From DASZHJ01 sp035517495 (GTDB lineage Bacteria > Pseudomonadota > Alphaproteobacteria > ATCC43930 > CGMCC-115725): a stretch of DNA of 64,000 nucleotides. Location of the stretch: the NCBI GenBank assembly GCA_035517495.1, contig DATIYT010000144.1, forward strand, positions 1 through 64,000. Direction: 5' to 3'. Shown here piece after piece: positions 1 to 6,776 of the stretch. How positions within the stretch are numbered: position 1 is the stretch's first letter; each line of letters starts with the position of its first letter. Below the pieces are notes generated by a model that was not told the DNA's origin, ran no database searches, and saw only the letters and a program-made list of their open reading frames with translations. Both the position numbers and the translations under genes were made by a program.

Positions 1-23
1 ACCACCAAGTGCGGCATTTGCGC

Positions 24-908
24 TCAATCCGCGAAGTGTCCGAGCAGCCAGGTGAGCGTCTCCTCCGGCGCCTCTTCGGGCACGTAGTGCCCGCAGGCGA
101 TCGGGCCGCCGCTGACGTGATCGGCATAGCGGCGCCACACCGGCAGCAGATCGCCGTAGACCTTGCCGGTGTGCGAGCGCGAACCCCAGACCGCGAGCAG
201 CGGCACGCCGACCTTGCGATCCGCCTTGAAGTCGGCGTCATCCATCTCGAAGTCGCAGGTCGCGCAGGCGCGATAGTCTTCGCAGGAGCCGCGGATCGTC
301 TTCCAATTGAAGCAGCGGACGTATTCGGCGAAGGCCTGTGGGTCGAAGAATCCCAAGCCGATGCCTGGCTTCGACAGTTTCTTCTCCATGTACCATTGCG
401 CGGGCACCGCCGCCATCATCCGCTCGGGAAAATCGTAAGGCTGCGCCATGAACGGCCAATGCCATGACTTGAGCGCCCAGTCCTTGGATGTGTGATGCCA
501 GATGTGCCGGCTCGGCAGGATGTCGATCACCGCTGCGCGCTTCACGAGCTGGGGATGATCGAGGCACATGCGGTGCGTCGTGCGCGCGCCGCGATCATGT
601 CCGGCGACGAAGAACTCACGATAGCCGAGATTCTCCATCACCTCGATCTGGTCCTGTGCCATGGCGCGGAATGAGTAGTTGATGTGGTTGGGACCGCCGT
701 CCTCGGGTCCGACGCTGTCGCCGTAGCCGCGAAGGTCGGAAGCCACCACGTGGAAATGGCGCGCGAGGTCGCCGGCCATCTTGTGCCACGAGACGTGGCT
801 CAGGGGGTTGCCGTGCAGCAACAGCAGTGGCGGTCCCTTGCCGCCGTGGCGCAGATGAATGCGGGCGCCTTCGGTCTTGATTTCGGTGCGTGTGAAGCCC
901 TCGAACAT
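24..908 (-). CDS. Alpha/beta hydrolase, fluoroacetate (haloacetate) dehalogenase-like
   Basis: A 294-residue alpha/beta hydrolase. The residues that define fluoroacetate dehalogenases are all present: nucleophile Asp105 in GHDRGARTTHRM with the carboxylate-binding arginines Arg106 and Arg109, acid Asp129 (VIDILPS), the halide pocket His150-Trp151 and Tyr212 (CEDYRA), and base His274 (CGHYVPEE). The family hydrolyses haloacetates to glycolate plus halide through an aspartyl ester in the cytoplasm. The start is the ATG at 906-908, where family similarity begins; the frame runs further upstream but only as the antisense of the GNAT gene. The GNAT gene lies 35 bases upstream on the same strand, so the two are probably co-transcribed. 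Substrate is inferred from the active site; an epoxide hydrolase is unlikely because the usual lid tyrosine pair is not evident. Confidence 0.85.
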   Translation of the reverse strand: MFEGFTRTEIKTEGARIHLRHGGKGPPLLLLHGNPLSHVSWHKMAGDLARHFHVVASDLRGYGDSVGPEDGGPNHINYSFRAMAQDQIEVMENLGYREFFVAGHDRGARTTHRMCLDHPQLVKRAAVIDILPSRHIWHHTSKDWALKSWHWPFMAQPYDFPERMMAAVPAQWYMEKKLSKPGIGLGFFDPQAFAEYVRCFNWKTIRGSCEDYRACATCDFEMDDADFKADRKVGVPLLAVWGSRSHTGKVYGDLLPVWRRYADHVSGGPIACGHYVPEEAPEETLTWLLGHFAD

Positions 909-943
909 GTATGCCCCCGCTGTCTCGGTGTCTCTATCTCTGT

Positions 944-1885
944 CTATCTCCAGTCGTCGATCGCGAAAGCGCCGGGCCGGCTGTAGCCGGGCTCGTTTGG
1001 CCGGTGCAAGGTGACAACTTGCATTTGGCTGCGAAAGCCGCGCGCGCACATAAGCCGATAGGCTTCCTCGCGCGCGAGACTGACGCCGGCAACAACCGAC
1101 TGCTGACTCGCTTCGCGCGCGAGGGCGGCCGCGCCATCGAGCAATCGGGAGAACTGATTGAAGGCACTCGCACCCGTCCTCACGGCGCCGAACTTGATGT
1201 AGAGCCGATCCGCACCGGCCTCGCTTGCTGGCCCCCAGTGACAGACCGCAAACCCCGCAAGGCGGCTTGGCCCCTCCCACAGCAACAGCGTGTCTCCCAG
1301 CCGGCGAGCGGTGGCCGTGCGAATTTCTCCCGCGAGGTCGAGCCCCTCATAGAGCGTCCCCGTCACGTCCGCGCATTGAGCTTCGATGTCACGCCGTTCG
1401 CCGGCGCCGTGGCTCGAATACCGCGATCCCGCGGGTAACGGCTCGCCCGATCCCGCCGGTGTCGACATGATCGCGCTCAAGAACCGCGGATAAAATCCGA
1501 ATTTCTGATAGAGATGGATGTGTTTCGTGCTCTGCGGAAAGGTGCAAAGACCTGCATGGCGCAGCCGCCAGCGGTCGAACGCGTCGGACGCAGCAGCGAC
1601 AAGCGGCTGGGCAAAGCCGCGGTTCCACAAGTCCGGCCGGGTCGACAGCGGTCCGAAAAAGCCGACGCTGCCCCAGCGTGTCGCGAAATTCGATCCCGCC
1701 AGCCGCCCGCCCTCGTCGATCGCGAACGACGCGGTGTGCTCGGCGCCGTGGCGGCCGTAAACATAATCGAAATCGGTCCAGAAACTGTCGAGATCCGGCG
1801 CGCCGAAATACGTGCCGAACGCGGTTCGCACGATGCGTTGCGCCTCCGGCAAGTCGCGCTCGGCAAGCGGTCGAACGGTTGGCAT
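944..1885 (-). CDS. GNAT family N-acetyltransferase
   Basis: A 313-residue protein whose N-terminal half is a GNAT fold: the opening PTVRPLAERDLPEAQRI matches the first strand and helix, and the acetyl-CoA loop is seen at about residue 95 (DLWNRGFAQPLV), followed by HLYQKFGF, the usual strand and helix 4 motif. The C-terminal 130 residues look like a second, more divergent GNAT-like half without a clear acetyl-CoA loop. The ATG at 1883-1885 is preferred because family similarity starts there; an in-frame GTG lies further upstream. Substrate unknown. It precedes the dehalogenase-like gene by 35 bases. Confidence 0.75.
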   Translation of the reverse strand: MPTVRPLAERDLPEAQRIVRTAFGTYFGAPDLDSFWTDFDYVYGRHGAEHTASFAIDEGGRLAGSNFATRWGSVGFFGPLSTRPDLWNRGFAQPLVAAASDAFDRWRLRHAGLCTFPQSTKHIHLYQKFGFYPRFLSAIMSTPAGSGEPLPAGSRYSSHGAGERRDIEAQCADVTGTLYEGLDLAGEIRTATARRLGDTLLLWEGPSRLAGFAVCHWGPASEAGADRLYIKFGAVRTGASAFNQFSRLLDGAAALAREASQQSVVAGVSLAREEAYRLMCARGFRSQMQVVTLHRPNEPGYSRPGAFAIDDWR

Positions 1886-2009
1886 CACCGGCCTCCCTGG
1901 TTTGGCGCGGATGCTATCGCCGCTCGCTGTCGCCCTGCAAACCAAAATCGCCGCACACGAGACCGGCGCCTGGGTGGAGGCGTGCGCTCCGCGATCACGT
2001 CGCGGGGCG

Positions 2010-2291
2010 TCAAGCCGCTTTGGTAATTCGCATGCGCACGGCGAGGCCAGCGCGAGCCGCGATCGCGACTAACGCATCGAGGCTAAACTTGCTGATGCGG
2101 CCGGACAGCAGATCGTTCAAGCGAGGCTGCGTCAAGCCAAGACGCCGTGCCGCCTCAGTTTGGGATACGTGCCACGCCGATACGACGGCGCCGATTGCTA
2201 TCATAAGGCTGGCGCGGAGCTTCATGTTCTCCGCCTTGATGGGAACATCTTCCAGGGCATCCCATACGCTGGGAAAAGTACGTACCGTCAT
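2010..2291 (-). CDS. XRE-family HTH antitoxin of a Gp49/HigB-type toxin-antitoxin pair
   Basis: A 93-residue helix-turn-helix protein. The N-terminal FPSVWDALEDVP and the HTH core SQTEAARRLGLTQPRLNDLL (about residues 43-62), followed by FSLDALVAIAARAGL, are typical of antitoxins partnered with phage-Gp49-like RelE/HigB toxins. Such antitoxins bind the toxin and repress their own operon. The start ATG overlaps the stop of the toxin remnant by 4 bases (ATGA), so translation is probably coupled to it. Since the toxin is reduced to its first third, the antitoxin now has no complete local partner; it may act as a plain repressor of the palindrome at 2411-2430 or neutralise a toxin encoded elsewhere. 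Confidence 0.8.
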   Translation of the reverse strand: MTVRTFPSVWDALEDVPIKAENMKLRASLMIAIGAVVSAWHVSQTEAARRLGLTQPRLNDLLSGRISKFSLDALVAIAARAGLAVRMRITKAA

Positions 2292-2410
2292 CGCATCTCC
2301 GCCATTCCGCGTTGCACGCGCTCCAGTTGGTAGCCGGCCTCCTGCCGAGCGACCGCTGAAAATGCTCGAAGGTCGGAAAGTGCGCTACTCAGAAAGGCAA
2401 TTGGCTTCAT
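2288..2410 (-). pseudogene. Truncated RelE/HigB (Gp49-like) toxin remnant
   Basis: A 40-codon reading frame (ATG 2408-2410, TGA 2288-2290) begins MKPIAFLSSALSDLRAF and continues through AGYQLERVQRG, which matches the first 35 residues of the phage-derived Gp49-like toxin family (normally about 100-110 residues). It then runs directly into GMAEMR and a stop that overlaps the antitoxin start by 4 bases. The central and C-terminal catalytic part of the toxin is missing with no leftover sequence, as expected from a clean internal deletion. What remains probably serves only as a leader that couples translation to the antitoxin. Confidence 0.7.
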
Positions 2411-2444
2411 TTATATCAATAATGATATAATACGAGGATGTCAA
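2411..2444 (-). promoter_or_regulatory. Probable autoregulatory operator/promoter of the toxin-antitoxin locus
   Basis: A perfect 8-bp inverted repeat, TTATATCA-ATAA-TGATATAA (2411-2430), abuts the ATG of the toxin remnant. On the minus strand a consensus -35 TTGACA lies at 2439-2444, so the palindrome covers the -10 and start region, where a TA repressor would bind. There is no room for a ribosome-binding site between palindrome and ATG, so the transcript may be leaderless. The assignment is inferred from position and symmetry. Confidence 0.55.
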
Positions 2445-2467
2445 GGTGGAAGAAGCGCGAAAGCGCA

Positions 2468-3214
2468 TCAATGACGCTCGAGCACTCGGCCTTGGGTCTT
2501 ACCTTTCGCCTCGGCCACCAGCCGCTCGGTCGCGGTCTCGATCGCGGCTTGCAATGCGTTCAAGAACGCGCGCCGCTCGATCCCCGGCGGTAGCGGTGGA
2601 AGCGCCTCGACCAGAATGCGGCCCGGTCGCTTGAGAAAACTGCGGCGCGGCCAGCAGAGACCCGAGGTCACGGCAATCGGCACCACCGGCAACTGGAGCT
2701 GCGAATAAAGCGCGGCGACGCCGGGGTGATAGGGCCGCGTGACCCCCACGGCAACGCGCGTGCCTTCGGGGAAGATCACGATCGGTCGACCGCTCTCCGC
2801 GATGGCGCGAGCGCGTTGCACCATCGACCTGAGTGCGCTCGCGCCGGCGCCGCGATCCACCGCGATCATGCCGGCGCGGCAGGCGTACCAGCCATAGAGG
2901 GGAATCCACAGCAGCTCGCGCTTGAGCACGATCGCGGGGTCGCCGATCAGAACCGGCACGGCGAGGGTGTCCCACGCCGATTGATGCTTCATGGCGATGA
3001 TGACGGAGCCGCTGGGGATCAGGCCCGCGCCGCGAAATTCATAGTCGATGCCGGCGATCGCGCGTGCAAGCCACAACACTGTCAGAGACCACCAGGTGCC
3101 GAACCGCATGACCGCGCGGCGGGGCGCCAGCACCATCGGCAGCGATAGAATGCCCAGCAACGCGGTCCAGCAATAGAAGGCGAGGTTGAACAGCATCGAG
3201 CGCGCCAGAATCAC
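2468..3214 (-). CDS. plsC: 1-acyl-sn-glycerol-3-phosphate acyltransferase
   Basis: A 248-residue membrane acyltransferase that converts lysophosphatidate to phosphatidate in phospholipid synthesis. It has an N-terminal hydrophobic segment (about residues 8-30), the catalytic HX4D motif HQSAWD (from His77), the glycerol-phosphate-binding FPEGTR (148-153) and the downstream VPIAV strand. The GTG start at 3212-3214 is chosen because it overlaps the stop of the upstream ydcF-like gene (GTGA) and gives a normal PlsC N-terminus, VILARSMLFN; an ATG six codons later is the alternative. It is the last gene of the ftsE-ftsX-ydcF-plsC run. Confidence 0.9.
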   Translation of the reverse strand: MILARSMLFNLAFYCWTALLGILSLPMVLAPRRAVMRFGTWWSLTVLWLARAIAGIDYEFRGAGLIPSGSVIIAMKHQSAWDTLAVPVLIGDPAIVLKRELLWIPLYGWYACRAGMIAVDRGAGASALRSMVQRARAIAESGRPIVIFPEGTRVAVGVTRPYHPGVAALYSQLQLPVVPIAVTSGLCWPRRSFLKRPGRILVEALPPLPPGIERRAFLNALQAAIETATERLVAEAKGKTQGRVLERH

Positions 3215-3867
3215 GGAAGTGCCTCCTCGCCCGGCAGCTCGAAGGGGAGGAACGGGCGCGCCAACGCCGCCAAATACTTGTCGTATTCGCCGACGATGAG
3301 CCCGAGCGTCCCGCGCCACGCCCACCAATGCTCGCGTTTCACGCCCTCGGGAAAGACCGGATGCGGCACGATCCGAATCTCGGGCATCGCCCGCGAAAAC
3401 TCCAGCAGGGCACGACGCATATGGTAGTTGGCGGTGACGAGCCGCAGGGAGCGGTAATCCTCATGGCTCATCCAGAGCGCGGTCTCGACGGCGTTGCCCA
3501 GCGTATTGTCGGCCTCGTGGCCGAGTACGATGCAGCACTGCAAGGCGTCTGGGCGTTGCTGCGCGGTGCGCAGCAGCGCCGCCACGTCGGTGCTGCGGTA
3601 AACGCCGGAGACGAACAGCTTCTTGCCCTTGCCTTCCGCGAGCAATTGCAGGCCGCTTTTCAGACGCTGGCTGCCGCCGGTCAGCACCACGATTGCGTCG
3701 GTCGCATCCGCCTGATCCTGGTCGGCGTCAGGTATCGTGTCGGCGAACCACACCAGACCGCCGCACCACGCCACGGCCATGGCTAACAAGAGACCGCCCA
3801 GGAGCCCGCGCCGCCGCCGCCGCGCGGTTGCGGCTCTATTGCCGATGCTTGCGGAGAAAAGCCTCAC
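3211..3867 (-). CDS. YdcF family (DUF218) membrane-anchored protein
   Basis: A 218-residue protein with an arginine-rich N-terminus, one transmembrane helix (about residues 22-44) and a DUF218 domain beginning AIVVLTGG, followed by KKLFVSGV, the conserved LGHEADNTLGNA and TANYHMRRA. The DUF218/ElyC group includes proteins affecting envelope carbon carriers and peptidoglycan, but the reaction is not established. The GTG start at 3865-3867 overlaps the ftsX stop by 4 bases; the gene in turn overlaps plsC. The position between ftsX and plsC supports an envelope role. Confidence 0.8.
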   Translation of the reverse strand: MRLFSASIGNRAATARRRRRGLLGGLLLAMAVAWCGGLVWFADTIPDADQDQADATDAIVVLTGGSQRLKSGLQLLAEGKGKKLFVSGVYRSTDVAALLRTAQQRPDALQCCIVLGHEADNTLGNAVETALWMSHEDYRSLRLVTANYHMRRALLEFSRAMPEIRIVPHPVFPEGVKREHWWAWRGTLGLIVGEYDKYLAALARPFLPFELPGEEALP

Positions 3868-4760
3868 GGCATCCGCGCCAGCGTGCGCAACACCGTGAGG
3901 CGTGCGGTCGCCATCGCGAGCGCACCCGCGCCGATCGGCAACAACAATAGAATCGCCCACCAGGCCGGCGGGGCTTGCAGCGGGGGGAAGAGCCGCACCG
4001 CGCTGTCGAGTACACCCGCCTCCTGCGCAGCCGCGCCAAGACCCAGCAGCGTCAGTGCCGCGAGCAACAGGCCGAGCATCCCGCCGCCGATGCTGAGGCG
4101 CAGCGCGTGACGCGCGAATTGCCGAGCGATGTAAGTGTCGGGCGCTCCGATCAAATGCAGGACCTCGACGATGCTCTGATGCACCGCGAGACCGGCGCGG
4201 GTTGCAAACACGACTGCAAGCGCCGCGGCGCACCCCACCAGCAGCACCACCAGGGCCGCCACTACCTCGATCGCGAGCGCCAAGCGCAGTACGCGCTCGA
4301 TCCAGCGGCGATGATCGTCGAGCTGCGCCCCGGGCACCGCCGCCGCGACGCGCGCTCCGAGCGCCGCCGTGTCGACACCGGCGGCGGGATCGACGCGCAG
4401 GTCTATGAGACGCGGAAGCGGCAGCTCGCCGGCATCGAAGTCGCTGCCGAGCCAAGGAGCCAGCAGGGCCGCCACCCGCGCCCTATCGAGCGGTTCGGCA
4501 TGCAGCACGCCCGGGGTGTTGCGAAGCACGCCAAGCGCCAGTGCGAGCGAGCCGTCGTCGCGGTTGCCGTTCAGCGTCGGCGGGAGCTCCACCGTCATGG
4601 TGCCGCTTAAGCCCACGTCCCAACGCTCGACCAACTGATGCACCACCAACAGCAGCGCCAACGCCAGGCTTGCCAGATAGACCATAAGGGCCACCGTCCA
4701 CGGGAGAAAACGTCCCGAGCCATCGCTCCGCAGCGGCAGGTCCAAATCGCGATGCACCAT
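3864..4760 (-). CDS. ftsX: Cell division protein FtsX
   Basis: A 298-residue membrane protein of the FtsEX complex, which couples ATP hydrolysis to activation of cell-wall hydrolases at the septum. An N-terminal helix (about residues 22-42) is followed by a periplasmic domain to about residue 150, then three more helices near 160-185, 215-240 and 260-290, the MacB/FtsX-like topology. The ATG shares one base with the ftsE stop (TGATG), as usual for this pair. Confidence 0.9.
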   Translation of the reverse strand: MVHRDLDLPLRSDGSGRFLPWTVALMVYLASLALALLLVVHQLVERWDVGLSGTMTVELPPTLNGNRDDGSLALALGVLRNTPGVLHAEPLDRARVAALLAPWLGSDFDAGELPLPRLIDLRVDPAAGVDTAALGARVAAAVPGAQLDDHRRWIERVLRLALAIEVVAALVVLLVGCAAALAVVFATRAGLAVHQSIVEVLHLIGAPDTYIARQFARHALRLSIGGGMLGLLLAALTLLGLGAAAQEAGVLDSAVRLFPPLQAPPAWWAILLLLPIGAGALAMATARLTVLRTLARMP

Positions 4761-5440
4761 CAGAGTAAGCGCCCCTTGGGCCAGCGTTCGATGGTCAGCG
4801 CTCCGGCTGCCAAATGCAGGCGCGGCTGGTTGAACCGCTCCACCAGACGTTCGCTGTGGGTCGCGATCACCAAGGTCGTGCCGAGCCTGTTCAGCTCCTC
4901 GAAGAGCCGCATCAGGCGGAGCGCCAAGTCCTCGTCGACGTTGCCGGTCGGCTCGTCCGCAAGCAGCACGCGCGGGCGCCCGATCACCGCGCGGGCGATC
5001 GCGACGCGCTGCTGCTGGCCGCCCGAAAGGGTCGCGGGGTTGGCGTGAAGCTGGTCGGCGAGACCGACCCAGGTCAGCAGCTCGGTCACGTGCTCCCGTA
5101 CTTGCGCCTCCCGTGCCCCGGCCACGCGCAAGGGCAACGCCACGTTGTCGAAGGCCGAGAGGTGATCGATCAATCGGAAGTCTTGGAACACGACGCCGAT
5201 CTTGCGGCGCAGCGCCGGCATCTCGTGCCGCGGCGTGCGGGCGACATCACGCCCGAAGAGCGAGATGATGCCGCGGGTCGGGCGTTCCGCCAGGTACATC
5301 AGCCGCAACAGGCTGGTCTTCCCGGCGCCGCTGGCACCGGTCAAGAAATGGAACGAGCCGGCATCCAGGCTCATGGTGATGTCGCGCAGTATCTCCGGTC
5401 CCGCGCCGTACCGCATGGCAACTTTCTCGAAACTGATCAA
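4760..5440 (-). CDS. ftsE: Cell division ATP-binding protein FtsE
   Basis: A 226-residue ABC ATPase partnering FtsX. Walker A is GASGAGKTSLL (about residue 35), the Q-loop is in VFQDFRLI, the signature is LSGGQQQRVAIARA, and Walker B is VLLADEPTGNVD followed by the switch histidine in IATHSERLV. The start is a TTG at 5438-5440: it places the first residues (ISFEKVAMRYG) exactly where FtsE proteins begin, and AAAGAGGCTCT supplies a Shine-Dalgarno sequence just upstream. It is the first gene of the minus-strand run and divergent from the zinc-ribbon gene. Confidence 0.93.
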   Translation of the reverse strand: MISFEKVAMRYGAGPEILRDITMSLDAGSFHFLTGASGAGKTSLLRLMYLAERPTRGIISLFGRDVARTPRHEMPALRRKIGVVFQDFRLIDHLSAFDNVALPLRVAGAREAQVREHVTELLTWVGLADQLHANPATLSGGQQQRVAIARAVIGRPRVLLADEPTGNVDEDLALRLMRLFEELNRLGTTLVIATHSERLVERFNQPRLHLAAGALTIERWPKGRLL

Positions 5441-5616
5441 AGAGCCTCTTTCTCGAACCGGTCTGCCTCGCGCGCGAGAATCGCATGGGCCCCGGTCCCC
5501 CGTAAAGCTGCGTCACCGCCTCGCCCGACTCGCGCCGGGCCATGTCTCGCGCTCCCGTCCTTGCGCGGCCGCCGAGCGGGTCCTATAAGGGGGGCCATGT
5601 GGGATGCTGGCTGCGC

Positions 5617-6369
5617 ATGATTGTTCGCTGCCCGATTTGCGCCACCAACTATCAGGTGGATGCGCGGGCGCTTGGCCCCAGCGGCCGCACGGTGCGCTGC
5701 GCTCATTGCTCGCACACGTGGCATCAAGCACCCGCCGAGGAGCTCGTCTCGGCGGAAGCCGCTCCGGCACCTGCCGTCCTGCCCGAGCCCGCTCCCGCGG
5801 TTGCCCCGGAGTTGCCGCGCCGAACAGCCCCACTGCAGGAGGAGTTTGTCGAGCAACCGCCTCGGCTGCATCAGGATGCGGTCGCCGGGGAATCGGAGCG
5901 CGAACCCGAGGTTCGGCGCCGCCGCAGTCCGATGATCGCGGTGGGCTGGCTATTGTTGCTGCTGGTGATCGCCGCTCTAGCGGGCGGGGCGGTCTGGAAG
6001 CGGGAAGATGTCATTGCGTTCTGGCCGCCCGCGCTCAGACTCTACGTGGCATTGGGACTCGAAAAACCGCCACCGGCCGATGGTCTGGTCATCGAGCACT
6101 TAAAGCCGCGGCGGGACGAGCAGAATGGAGTGCCGCGACTCGTCATTGAGGGCGAAGTGGTCAACTCCGCCACCGTTGCGCTGGCGGTACCCCCGCTCAA
6201 AGTCGAGCTCAAGGATGCGGGCCAGCGCGTGGTCCAGACGTGGACGTTTTCGGCCAGTACCGACCGCCTGCTGCCGGGCGCCAGCGTCCCCTTCAGCACC
6301 AGTGTCGAGCGGCCCAATGAAACCGCAACCGACATGCGCGTGAGTTTTGTCGACGAAGAGCATCCATAA
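5617..6369 (+). CDS. MJ0042-type zinc-ribbon / DUF3426 protein
   Basis: A 250-residue protein. The first 40 residues form an MJ0042 zinc finger (CPICATNYQVD then VRCAHCSHTW, two CxxC pairs). A low-complexity Pro/Ala/Glu linker follows, then one transmembrane helix at about residues 110-130 and a DUF3426 beta-domain to the end (LVIEGEVVNSA onwards). The layout suggests a cytoplasmic metal-binding head and a periplasmic tail. Its place between ftsE and a cpdR-like gene is common in Alphaproteobacteria, but the function is not known. The ATG at 5617 is set by the zinc finger lying at the extreme N-terminus. Confidence 0.8.
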   Translation: MIVRCPICATNYQVDARALGPSGRTVRCAHCSHTWHQAPAEELVSAEAAPAPAVLPEPAPAVAPELPRRTAPLQEEFVEQPPRLHQDAVAGESEREPEVRRRRSPMIAVGWLLLLLVIAALAGGAVWKREDVIAFWPPALRLYVALGLEKPPPADGLVIEHLKPRRDEQNGVPRLVIEGEVVNSATVALAVPPLKVELKDAGQRVVQTWTFSASTDRLLPGASVPFSTSVERPNETATDMRVSFVDEEHP

Positions 6370-6395
6370 GCCGCGCGGCGGCGCGCATCGAGGCG

Positions 6396-6752
6396 ATGGC
6401 TAGAATCCTGATCGCCGAGGATGAGAAGACCGTGCTGACCTTCGTTGTGCGCGCTCTCACCCATGCCGGTCACGAGACTGTCGCGGTCGGCGATGGCCTT
6501 GCAGCGCTGGCGGCGCTTCAGGAAGGGAGCTACGACCTCCTCCTCACCGATATCGTGATGCCCGGCCTCGACGGCATCGCGCTCGCGCTCAAGGCCAGCA
6601 AGGACTATCCGCAGATGCGCATCCTGCTGATGACCGGCTACGCAAGCGAACAAAAGCGCGCGCATAATCTCGAGGCGCTCATACACCGCGTGATCGCGAA
6701 GCCTTTCACCCTCGACGAAATCTGTGCCGCCGTCGCGGAAGAGTTGGCGTAG
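6396..6752 (+). CDS. cpdR: Single-domain response regulator, CpdR-like
   Basis: A 118-residue stand-alone receiver domain. The acidic pair is in AEDE (8-10), the phosphorylated Asp52 in LLLTDIVMPG, Thr80 in LLMTGY and Lys102 in AKPF. There is no output domain. In Caulobacter and rhizobia CpdR, controlled by the CckA-ChpT relay, primes ClpXP for proteolysis of cell-cycle proteins; assignment rests on size, sequence and the position next to ftsEX and the zinc-ribbon gene. It starts 26 bases after that gene and is probably in its operon. Confidence 0.78.
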   Translation: MARILIAEDEKTVLTFVVRALTHAGHETVAVGDGLAALAALQEGSYDLLLTDIVMPGLDGIALALKASKDYPQMRILLMTGYASEQKRAHNLEALIHRVIAKPFTLDEICAAVAEELA

Positions 6753-6776
6753 AAGCGCCGGCGACAGCCCCCGACC

